A stretch of DNA of 5,526 nucleotides, from positions 1 to 5,526 of the forward strand of contig JAUWZF010000089.1 in assembly GCA_030615475.1 (NCBI GenBank), in the 5' to 3' direction. This stretch comes from Dehalococcoidales bacterium. GTDB lineage: Bacteria > Chloroflexota > Dehalococcoidia > Dehalococcoidales > RBG-16-60-22. The translations under genes were made by a program, and so were the position numbers. The notes under the pieces were generated by a model. That model saw nothing but the letters and a program-made list of their open reading frames with translations. It did no database searches and was not told the origin of the DNA. Position 1 is the stretch's first letter; each line of letters starts with the position of its first letter. This document shows positions 1 through 4,960 of the stretch, piece by piece.

Positions 1-69
1 CAACCCAGAAACATTAATAAAAACCACAGCTCCCCGCCGTCAACTACAACGCTTTGTTAGATTTTGTTA

Positions 70-927
70 TTATGTTCCAGTAGTAGCTAATACTTCGATA
101 ATTTCCGAGCAGCCTCCATCGCGTAAATAACCGGCATGGTCGCCGATATTCTCAAACTTCCGTCCGACTATTTCCGAGCACTCTAATTCAAAATCGGTGC
201 TTCTTATAAATTTATCAATCGTATCGCTGGCCCTTGAATTAATGACTTTGTTACTGGCTCCTTCCTTGGCGCTGTTCATTCCGTTGATCCATATGGCGGC
301 TCCCAATGCCCCGCAGGCACCACCGCTTAAGCCGATACCCCCCGCAAGTCCCGCCGCCATTACCGTATGCATATCGGATGCGCCCATCTTTTGTGCCAGC
401 ATTGCCGTGCAGCTTATCGGTGGAGATGGAGCTTCGATATGCGTTTCGGAAAGAGCGGTATTTATCTCACCGAATGCTACCCGGGAGTATTTAACGGCCA
501 TGCTCAAGCAACCTATGGGCCCACCTTTTATGAAAAATTTAAGTAACGGTAATATCTGGGTTTTTCCTTGCCCCATTATAGTAGTTATATCAGTTATTTC
601 GAGGCAATTAAAACTACTATAGCAAGCACAGAACGATTCTATTACTCTCTGTGCTGCAATTATTGCCGCAGTTTCAGCTTGCGGGCCCGGGCCATGAAGT
701 TGATACGCCTGTGCCCCGGCGGCAAGCGCCGCGCCCCAGATCATACCGCACTGGTAGCCATGGTTCATCATACCACCCATAAGGGGCATGGTGGCATGCT
801 CCTCGAGTTCTAATGGGTTATCGAATGAGAGGTCAACGACCCTCGTAAGCGTTTCCGATCAGGACCCCTTTTTCATAAATGTACCCACTATTCCTAACGA
901 TGATATTCCCATTTTTTCTTTAGTCAT
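70..927 (-). CDS. Two-module C_GCAxxG_C_C redox protein, probable selenoprotein (in-frame TGA at codon 23)
   Basis: Read from ATG 927, behind an AGGAGG-type site, this gives 285 residues with TGA as codon 23; without TGA read-through a 239-residue product could start only at ATG 789. The protein matches the putative redox-active C_GCAxxG_C_C family, seen as two tandem modules. Module 1 has position 23 (TGA), Cys60 in YQCGMIWGAALAAG, Cys108 in FNCLEI and Cys140 in GPIGCLSM. Module 2 has Cys173 in ISCTAML, Cys205 in GGACGALGAA, Cys250 in LECSEI and Cys273 in GGCSEI. Spacings are parallel (37/48/32 against 32/45/23). Extra cysteines lie at 100 and 102. There is no signal peptide or membrane segment, so it is probably cytoplasmic. 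The family is thought to be redox-active, but its substrate is unknown. Codon 23 replaces the first family Cys, which favours selenocysteine; a pseudogene or base error remains possible. The gene looks more AT-rich than the plus-strand genes. It ends with TAA. Confidence 0.8.
829..844 (-). promoter_or_regulatory. Candidate bacterial SECIS hairpin
   Basis: Downstream of the TGA the mRNA reads GAGGGUC-GUU-GACCUC. This can fold into a 6 bp stem (GAGGUC with GACCUC) with one bulged G on the 5' side and a GUU apical loop. The loop G is the first loop base and lies 21 nt after the TGA. Known bacterial SECIS elements sit inside the coding region just after the UGA, with a short stem and a G at position 1 or 2 of the apical loop, so this fits the general model. 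The stem is short and the bulged base is G rather than the U seen in E. coli fdhF. The bases also encode RVVDLS, so chance folding cannot be excluded. Confidence 0.55.
859..861 (-). other. In-frame TGA, candidate selenocysteine codon
   Basis: Codon 23 of the C_GCAxxG_C_C gene is TGA, in the local context FMKKGS-(TGA)-SETL. The frame is open on both sides, from ATG 927 to TAA 70-72, and both sides look like one family protein. The pattern x-C-S-E-x-L is what the family shows at its first cysteine, and module 2 of the same protein has SCTAML there. One base separates TGA from the Cys codons TGC and TGT. None of the six genes in the window with a visible end uses TGA as its stop. Recoding is an inference; a nonsense mutation would look the same at this single position. 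Confidence 0.65.
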
Positions 928-929
928 CA

Positions 930-938
930 CTCCTCCTT
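930..938 (-). promoter_or_regulatory. Ribosome binding site fixing the start of the C_GCAxxG_C_C gene
   Basis: The minus strand reads AAGGAGGAGTG directly before ATG 927. This strong site is upstream of the in-frame TGA, which argues that translation is meant to start there and cross the TGA. A GTG at 930-928 is also in frame but overlaps the site. A weaker GAGGAG at 806-801 lies 9 nt before ATG 789 and could serve a shorter product, though those bases also encode the Glu-Glu of the family sequence. Confidence 0.7.
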
Positions 939-985
939 TTATTTTTTAAATCATGTGTATCAATTCGTGGACACCCATCTGAGAA

Positions 986-1000
986 GTGTCGAGGCGACAC
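986..1000. repeat. Perfect hairpin GTGTCG-AGG-CGACAC in the leader of the C_GCAxxG_C_C gene
   Basis: Six-base arms with a three-base loop lie about 60 bp before ATG 927, within the 234 bp between the NTF2-like and C_GCAxxG_C_C genes. Neither strand has a T-run after it, so it is not a standard terminator. It could be an operator or an mRNA leader structure; the function is unknown. The rest of the 928-1161 gap holds the start-stop element at 1021-1039 and no clear promoter or gene. Confidence 0.4.
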
Positions 1001-1020
1001 AATCCTTCACACAGTTATGA

Positions 1021-1039
1021 CTACATTTCAATTCCTCCT
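1021..1039 (-). other. Strong ribosome binding site with ATG followed at once by TAG
   Basis: The minus strand reads AGGAGG, seven bases, ATG, TAG. The Shine-Dalgarno match and spacing are as good as those of real genes in the window, yet the open frame is a single codon. It lies about 95 bp upstream of the C_GCAxxG_C_C start. It may be the relic of a decayed gene start or a start-stop element that holds ribosomes on the leader. Chance is also plausible. Confidence 0.3.
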
Positions 1040-1161
1040 GATTTATTTTGATTCGGTCATTTTCCAAATAGCATACCACAATCTAACCAATAAGTTTGCA
1101 GAACCTAACAACGTTCAGGTAACCACATTAAAGTACCGGAGATAGCTCCTGTCAAGGCCGA

Positions 1162-1770
1162 CTATTCAATAGCCATGCTGTCATAAGGTTCCGGCGCGTC
1201 CGGCAGGTGGCTGAAAAGCTCCTGGCCTGTTTTCGTCTTATCGTAGGGGTTCCAGCGGGAAGGCGGCCCGTCCTCCAGTCCGGAGCTGAGCGTCCCGGAC
1301 ACAGGCATTTCCATCCAGCCTTTATCGTAAGGAGTCCGAAAGAAAGGAGTCATTAGCATGTGCCAGAACCGCCACTCGCCGTCTTCCTTAACGTAGTCCA
1401 CCATGTAAACGCCCCATATCCAGAGGTTGCCGGCGCAGCCCGGCGTAAACCAGATGCTCCGGGCCGTTTGGCCGTCCTCGGCTATCTCGATGACCGGCCC
1501 CACCGCCAGATGCATGGTAAACCCGCCCGGGCGCGTTTTCTGCTGTCCTACCATCTTGTAGAAAAACCGCTCCACGCCCTCGCGCTCTTTAAAGACACCG
1601 CTGTCCGATGCCTCCATCCTTAACCCGGGGGTCTTCCTGGCAAAGCCACGCTCGACGATTTTCTCGTAGTCCTGTTTGAAGAGCCAGTACTGGTACTTGC
1701 GCTGCAGCTTCTTGATTTCTTCCAGGTCGATGAGGTACTGGAGTTTTTTACCGAGTTCTTCCATGTCCAT
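1162..1770 (-). CDS. NTF2/SnoaL-like fold protein
   Basis: This is a 202-residue soluble protein resembling the nuclear transport factor 2-like (SnoaL_4) group. The N-terminal helix region has the usual pattern LIDLEEIKKLQRKYQYWLF (about residues 14-32). It is followed by the acidic turn around MEASDSGVFKEREGVERFFY, then beta strands with MHLAVGPVIEI and a Trp-rich C-terminal sheet (IWFTPGC, WIWGVYMVDYV, WRFWHMLMTPFFRTPYDKGW). Such domains form a cone-shaped pocket and act as isomerases, hydratases or binding modules, but I cannot name a substrate. A GTG at 1779 is in frame but lies in the AGGAGG (1784-1779), so ATG 1770, eight bases behind that site, is the better start. It ends with TAG. 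A terminator upstream at 1878-1914 separates it from the cupin gene, and no convincing promoter is visible. It could share a transcript with the C_GCAxxG_C_C gene 234 bp downstream. Confidence 0.75.
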   Translation of the reverse strand: MDMEELGKKLQYLIDLEEIKKLQRKYQYWLFKQDYEKIVERGFARKTPGLRMEASDSGVFKEREGVERFFYKMVGQQKTRPGGFTMHLAVGPVIEIAEDGQTARSIWFTPGCAGNLWIWGVYMVDYVKEDGEWRFWHMLMTPFFRTPYDKGWMEMPVSGTLSSGLEDGPPSRWNPYDKTKTGQELFSHLPDAPEPYDSMAIE

Positions 1771-1877
1771 TAATGCCACCTCCTGCCTTAATTTATTACG
1801 CGACCACTACACCTTCTCTTTCTTCCACCGCCCGATGACGAAATAGATAACTACCCCTTTCCGCAGCTGTCCTGCCC

Positions 1878-1914
1878 AATAAAATACTTGCCGGATAGGG
1901 TGTCCCGGCAAGTA
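1878..1914 (-). terminator. Rho-independent terminator after the tRNA-Leu/cupin unit
   Basis: The arms TACTTGCCGG and CCGGCAAGTA form a perfect 10 bp stem around a 10-base loop. On the minus strand the stem is followed by TTTTATT, the expected U-rich tail. It lies 64 bp after the cupin stop and before the NTF2-like gene, so it should end transcripts that come from the tRNA promoter. No T-run follows it on the plus strand. Confidence 0.85.
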
Positions 1915-1969
1915 CACACGTTTATCTCGCGGTCATATTCCATAAACACGATGACTCTATAAAAAGTTC

Positions 1970-1989
1970 ACGAAAATACTATTTTTCGT
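1970..1989 (-). repeat. AT-rich hairpin across the cupin stop codon
   Basis: ACGAAAA and TTTTCGT form a 7 bp stem with a six-base loop that holds the TAG stop of the cupin gene. On the minus strand a CTTTTTAT stretch follows after a few bases. It may be a weak first terminator or a 3'-end stabilising structure ahead of the stronger terminator at 1878-1914. The stem is weak. Confidence 0.35.
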
Positions 1990-2437
1990 CAGGAATATAC
2001 CCGGCGGGATTGGAATCTTTAAGCGTGCCGGCGCCCGGCATTACCACCATCTGTATGTGAGGTTTTTCCACGCTTTTCCAGGTCAGGGGACCGTGTTCGA
2101 CCCCCTTGGGGATAAACAGCGCGGAGGTCTTATCGATGATAATTTTCTCACCGCCAACGATGAACTCTATTTCCCCGCCCAGATATTCCGGATTGTCCGG
2201 GTCAGCCCCGATGTGCAGCACGATTTCATCATAATTATGGTCATGCTTGTGGATGTGCGGGTTCGGGTCGGGCATTTCGTATACCCAGCCGATTTCTATA
2301 TAGGTATTGCTTCCGGGAACAAGGTCATTGCTCATGAAGGTCATCGTCGGACTCTGGCGCCCTTTTATATCCTGATTTTCGCCGACCTCATAGCGGGGTT
2401 TTTTAACCAGGTTCTGCTGATAGTTCGTTTTTGCCAT
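1979..2437 (-). CDS. Small single-domain cupin protein
   Basis: This is a 152-residue cupin. Motif 1 lies in HIHKHDHNYDEIVLHIG (residues 61-77): His65, His67 and Glu71 fit the HxHx3E metal site, with His61 and His63 as extra possible ligands. Motif 2 is PKGVEH (110-115), giving His115. Together these make a likely mononuclear metal site in a beta barrel. The middle part GGEIEFIVGGEKIIIDKTSA matches the inter-motif strands. It has no signal peptide and should be cytoplasmic. Cupins of this size include isomerases, dioxygenases and ligand sensors, and the sequence does not decide between them. AAGGAG lies seven bases before ATG 2437. The gene begins 32 nt after the tRNA-Leu CCA end with no terminator between, so it is probably read from the tRNA promoter. 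It ends with TAG and a terminator follows. Confidence 0.8.
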   Translation of the reverse strand: MAKTNYQQNLVKKPRYEVGENQDIKGRQSPTMTFMSNDLVPGSNTYIEIGWVYEMPDPNPHIHKHDHNYDEIVLHIGADPDNPEYLGGEIEFIVGGEKIIIDKTSALFIPKGVEHGPLTWKSVEKPHIQMVVMPGAGTLKDSNPAGYIPDEK

Positions 2438-2469
2438 TTAAATACTCCTTTAAATGAGTTCCAAATATT

Positions 2470-2554
2470 TGGTGGGGAAGGGGGGATTCGAACCCCCACG
2501 CATTGCTGCACCAGATCCTAAGTCTGGCCCGTCTGCCAGTTCCGGCACTTCCCC
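2470..2554 (-). tRNA. tRNA-Leu (anticodon UAG)
   Basis: The cloverleaf is complete. The acceptor stem is GGGGAAG (2554-2548) with CTTCCCC (2480-2474). The D arm holds the usual CTGGCAGA. The anticodon stem is CCAGA/TCTGG with loop CTTAGGA, giving anticodon TAG at 2520-2518 and so reading CUA and other CUN codons. The 13-base class II variable arm has GCA-GCAA-TGC, and the T stem is GGGGG/CCCCC with loop TTCGAAT. The discriminator is A (2473) and CCA is encoded (2472-2470). The long variable arm and discriminator A agree with tRNA-Leu. The gene has its own promoter at 2571-2599 and a protein gene directly downstream. Confidence 0.97.
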
Positions 2555-2570
2555 GCAGATGTTCTTCCGT

Positions 2571-2599
2571 ACTATAGCATTTTGTAAATCTTGTCTCAA
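2571..2599 (-). promoter_or_regulatory. Sigma-70-type promoter of tRNA-Leu
   Basis: The minus strand has TTGAGA (2599-2594), a 17-base spacer and TATAGT (2576-2571), with a TG one base before the -10 (TGCTATAGT, extended -10). Transcription would start near 2564, about 10 bases before the mature tRNA 5' end. The match and spacing are close to consensus, as is common for stable RNA genes. Confidence 0.75.
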
Positions 2600-2713
2600 G
2601 TTATCCGTCCGACTCCAGCAAACCTACGAAAACTTTTCACGTACTGGTGCCTTAAAAAATAGTGTAAAAATTGTAGTGAAAACTCTTGCAATGGCCATAA
2701 ATCTTTGATAGTA

Positions 2714-2742
2714 TTGACATACATAGAATGTCTAAGTAAATA
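2714..2742 (+). promoter_or_regulatory. Promoter of the padR gene with a dyad operator in the spacer
   Basis: A perfect TTGACA (2714-2719) is followed after 17 bases by a weak -10, TAAATA (2737-2742). The spacer carries the inverted repeat GACAT-N7-ATGTC (2716-2732), and a wider pair AGTATT (2710-2715) and AATACT (2739-2744) flanks it. PadR repressors usually bind short ACAT/ATGT-type dyads over their own promoters, so this is a good candidate autoregulatory operator. The predicted start near 2749 would leave only about 14 bases before the GTG start codon. The site assignment is inference from position and symmetry. Confidence 0.55.
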
Positions 2743-2762
2743 CTGCAGACGAGGTGATTCGC

Positions 2763-3104
2763 GTGGTAACGAGACGTGATTTATTAAAAGGCAGCTCCAA
2801 CTCCCTGCTCCTCAGCCTGCTGGAGCAGCAGCCGATGTACGGCTATCAGATTGTTAAGGAACTTGAAGCCCGGAGCCAGGGCTACTTTAAATTCAAAGAG
2901 GGGACTCTCTATCCGGCCCTCCACCGCCTGGAAAAGTCGGGTTTAATTACCGGCAGGTGGCAGACGCTGCCCAACGGTCGGCAGAGGCGATACTACTATA
3001 TTACGGCCAAGGGACTGGCCAAGCTGGCCCTGGAGAAATCCCAGTGGCAGGACTTTTTTACGGCCGTTAAATTGATTCTCCAGCCGGATCCGTCCAGTCC
3101 GTAG
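2763..3104 (+). CDS. PadR family transcriptional regulator
   Basis: This 113-residue protein carries the PadR winged helix. It shows LLLSLLEQQPMYGYQIVKEL (about 15-34), the recognition part FKEGTLYPALHRLEKSGLI (about 44-62) and the wing GRQRRYYYITAKGLAKL (about 72-88). The C-terminal tail is short, so it belongs to the small PadR-s2-like group that dimerises through its last helix. A GTG at 2754 is in frame but lies inside the GAGGTG ribosome site; GTG 2763, six bases after it, is the preferred start. The gene ends with TAG, 11 bases before a HAAS-like membrane protein gene, which is a common partner of PadR regulators. It probably represses its own operon through the dyad at 2716-2732. The effector is unknown. 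Confidence 0.92.
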   Translation: MVTRRDLLKGSSNSLLLSLLEQQPMYGYQIVKELEARSQGYFKFKEGTLYPALHRLEKSGLITGRWQTLPNGRQRRYYYITAKGLAKLALEKSQWQDFFTAVKLILQPDPSSP

Positions 3105-3115
3105 AGGTTCAGATA

Positions 3116-4060
3116 ATGACACCGGAATTGATTCAATATCTGGAGAGTATCAGATATAAGGCCAGGCTCGAACACGCCGATGAAACAGGCGTCATGAGCG
3201 AGCTCGAGGCGCATATCCAGGATAAAATCCGCGAGCTAACGGAGTCCGGCCTTAGCGAAGAAGAAGCGATTAAAACCTGTCTGGGGGAAATGGGCGGCAC
3301 CAGGCTGGTAGCCCGGCAGATATACGAAGCCCACAGTCAGGGCAGCTGGAAGCAGGCCATATTGACCTCTATGCCCCACCTCCTTTTCGGGTTGCTGTTT
3401 GTTCTTAACTGGTGGCATTATCCCGGCTGGTTATCAATAGTGCTGATGCTCATTCTCGCCACGACCATCTACGGCTGGTGGCACGGCAAACCGACCTGGG
3501 TCTTTTCATGGCTGGGATATACCCTGTTGCCAGTACTGGCCGTGGGTCTTCTGCTGCTCTATCTTCCCAAAGTCTGGTCGTTGCTGGCACTGCTTATTTA
3601 TTTCCCGATAGCCTTATGGTGGCTCTTCCGTATCATCGTTCAGACCAACAAGCGGGACTGGCTCTTCAGCTCCCTGATGCTATTGCCCCTGCCGGTTATC
3701 ACCGGCTGGTTTCTGGCTGTATCAGAGTCGGGGAAATTTACCGAACACAGTCTACAGCTTGTTTATTACTTCGCCCCGTGGATAGGGCTGAGTTTTATAG
3801 CCCTGGGGCTGACCATCGCGGCGTTCATCCGCTTGCGGCAACGCTGGTTAAGAGTCGGCCTGTTAGGCACATCGGGGCTTCTGACAGTGACTCTGATAGT
3901 GCACTATACGGTGGGGCGGCTCAATACGTTCACTTTCTTCGGGCTGGTTCTGGTAATGTGGGGGGTGCTCCTGGTACCTCCCCTGCTGGAACGGCACCTT
4001 AGAAGCGGCCGGAAAATATCTTTCAGACATAGAAACACACCCGTCCCCGGATTAAAATAA
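3116..4060 (+). CDS. HAAS/permease-prefix-like multi-pass membrane protein
   Basis: This is a 314-residue protein in two parts. Residues 1-78 are soluble and helical, with YLESIRYKARLEH, MSELEAHIQDKIRELTESGL and SEEEAIKTCLGEMGG. This is the pattern of the HAAS or permease-prefix domain, where a short helical bundle with an E-A-I-x-x-x-L-G-x-M-G turn precedes a membrane region. About eight hydrophobic segments follow, near 82-101, 104-121, 128-149, 153-174, 182-202, 215-239, 245-266 and 271-291, then a basic tail. Such proteins are regularly encoded next to PadR regulators and are thought to take part in envelope stress or transport control; no enzymatic motif is visible. The ribosome site AGAGG (3103-3107) overlaps the padR stop, eight bases before the ATG, so the two genes are one operon. 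It ends with TAA in the same frame as the DegV gene 33 bp on. Confidence 0.8.
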   Translation: MTPELIQYLESIRYKARLEHADETGVMSELEAHIQDKIRELTESGLSEEEAIKTCLGEMGGTRLVARQIYEAHSQGSWKQAILTSMPHLLFGLLFVLNWWHYPGWLSIVLMLILATTIYGWWHGKPTWVFSWLGYTLLPVLAVGLLLLYLPKVWSLLALLIYFPIALWWLFRIIVQTNKRDWLFSSLMLLPLPVITGWFLAVSESGKFTEHSLQLVYYFAPWIGLSFIALGLTIAAFIRLRQRWLRVGLLGTSGLLTVTLIVHYTVGRLNTFTFFGLVLVMWGVLLVPPLLERHLRSGRKISFRHRNTPVPGLK

Positions 4061-4081
4061 GCATCTTACAAAATAAAACTT

Positions 4082-4096
4082 GGGAGGTGTACTACG
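4082..4096 (+). promoter_or_regulatory. Ribosome binding site pointing to an ACG start for the DegV gene
   Basis: GGGAGGTG (4082-4089) lies the usual distance before codon ACG 4094-4096, which directly precedes KKVTIVTDS, the family N-terminus. No ATG, GTG or TTG is in frame between the previous gene's stop at 4058-4060 and this point. A GTG at 4087-4089 is out of frame. The site therefore marks ACG as the start, or marks an ATG changed by one base. Confidence 0.6.
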
Positions 4097-4948
4097 AAGA
4101 AAGTAACCATCGTTACGGATAGCATTTCCTGCCTCACCAGAGAACTCGTTGACCAGTATAATATCGAAATTGTTCCGATAAACTTCTACGCCTGCGGCAA
4201 ACTCTACAAGGACTGGGTGGATATCACTCCAACCGTAGCGTATAAATTGTTCCTAGAAGACCCCGATTCGTTTAAATCGTCGGCACCTTCCCCGGAGGAC
4301 TGCCTTCAAGGTTTCCGCAGCGCCAGCCAGAGAGCGGAAAGTATCCTGTGTCTTACCGTATCAACCAAACTGAGCATGATGTTCAATTCTGCCTGCGATG
4401 CCAAAGAGCTGGCCAAAACCGAACTTCCCGACACTACTATCGAGGTTATGGACACGTACCAGGCAACCCCGTCCGAGGGAATGGTCGCTCTGGCCGCCGC
4501 CCGGGCCGCCGTCGAAGGTAAAGACCTCGCCGAAGTTATGCATGCCGCCGAGGAGGTAAGGGACAAGGTCAGCGCCATTCTTTTCCTGGATACCATCCGC
4601 CATGTTTACCGCTCCGGGCGCATCCCCAAGGTAGCTTCCCAGATAGGCTCGGTGCTCAATATCAAGCCGATTCTCACCGTTTCCGGCGTGGTGCATTTTG
4701 CCGGAATGGCCAGAAACAGAAAACAGGGTATCGAAAAAGTGTTGCAGATGATGAGAGACAAAGTGGGCGATAGTCCGGTGCATGTTTCCGTGACACATGC
4801 CTATGCCCTGGATGAAGCCGAAAAACTGAAGGAGCGGGTTGCGTCCGAGTTCAACTGCATCGAGATATGGCTTTCCGAGTTCAGCCCGGTCATGGGCTAT
4901 GCCTGCGGCACCGGGACGGTAGGTGTGGCCTTCTACCCCGAAGGCTAA
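4094..4948 (+). CDS. DegV family fatty-acid-binding protein (FakB-like)
   Basis: With start ACG 4094 the protein has 284 residues, the usual DegV length. It shows the TDS motif (8-10), SSAPSPEDC (about 62-70), the LS..LSG-like loop TVSTKLSMMFNSA (about 88-100), RSGRIPK (173-179), SVLNIKPIL with GVVHFAGMARNRKQG (about 186-212), and the closing GTGTVGVAF (272-280). DegV proteins bind a fatty acid between two domains. FakB members present it to the kinase FakA, which makes acyl-phosphate. No fakA lies in the window. plsY follows 12 bp later, and PlsY uses acyl-phosphate, so a lipid role is well supported by context. The first normal start codon in frame is GTG 4217, which would lose 41 residues including TDS, so it is unlikely. 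The odd ACG start could be real, an error, or a mutation that lowers expression. Confidence 0.85.
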   Translation, partial: TKKVTIVTDSISCLTRELVDQYNIEIVPINFYACGKLYKDWVDITPTVAYKLFLEDPDSFKSSAPSPEDCLQGFRSASQRAESILCLTVSTKLSMMFNSACDAKELAKTELPDTTIEVMDTYQATPSEGMVALAAARAAVEGKDLAEVMHAAEEVRDKVSAILFLDTIRHVYRSGRIPKVASQIGSVLNIKPILTVSGVVHFAGMARNRKQGIEKVLQMMRDKVGDSPVHVSVTHAYALDEAEKLKERVASEFNCIEIWLSEFSPVMGYACGTGTVGVAFYPEG

Positions 4949-4960
4949 AAGGAGAAACAA

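Noticed and set aside
197..622. Plus-strand open frame antisense to the C_GCAxxG_C_C gene
   Set aside because: The opposite strand carries a clear family match with ordered cysteines, while this frame has a low-complexity Leu/Ala/Pro-rich product and no ribosome site.
859..861. TGA read as Trp under a changed genetic code
   Set aside because: Tryptophan is encoded by TGG throughout the other genes, no other in-frame TGA was seen, and the family has Cys, not Trp, at this position.
946..978. Ten-residue minus-strand frame MGVHELIHMI as a leader peptide
   Set aside because: There is no ribosome binding site before its ATG, and a frame this short is expected by chance.
1124..1161. GGAG-ATAG-CTCC hairpin as a terminator after the NTF2-like gene
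   Set aside because: The stem is only four pairs and no T-run follows on the minus strand.
2057..2521. Plus-strand open frame across the cupin gene and the tRNA
   Set aside because: It is antisense to a clear cupin, and its C-terminus (GGEGGIRTPTHCC) is the well-known false peptide made by translating a tRNA-Leu region backwards.
2454..2708. Plus-strand open frame through the tRNA and the promoter region
   Set aside because: Its N-terminal part is antisense tRNA (GKGGFEPPRIAAPDPKS) and the rest is intergenic control DNA.
3412..4002. Plus-strand 196-codon frame inside the membrane protein gene
   Set aside because: It is the shifted frame of the HAAS-like gene. The main frame has the soluble domain, regular membrane spans and a ribosome site coupled to padR.
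4361..4960. Minus-strand open frame opposite the DegV gene
   Set aside because: DegV motifs on the plus strand are continuous over this range, and the minus frame shows no family features or ribosome site.
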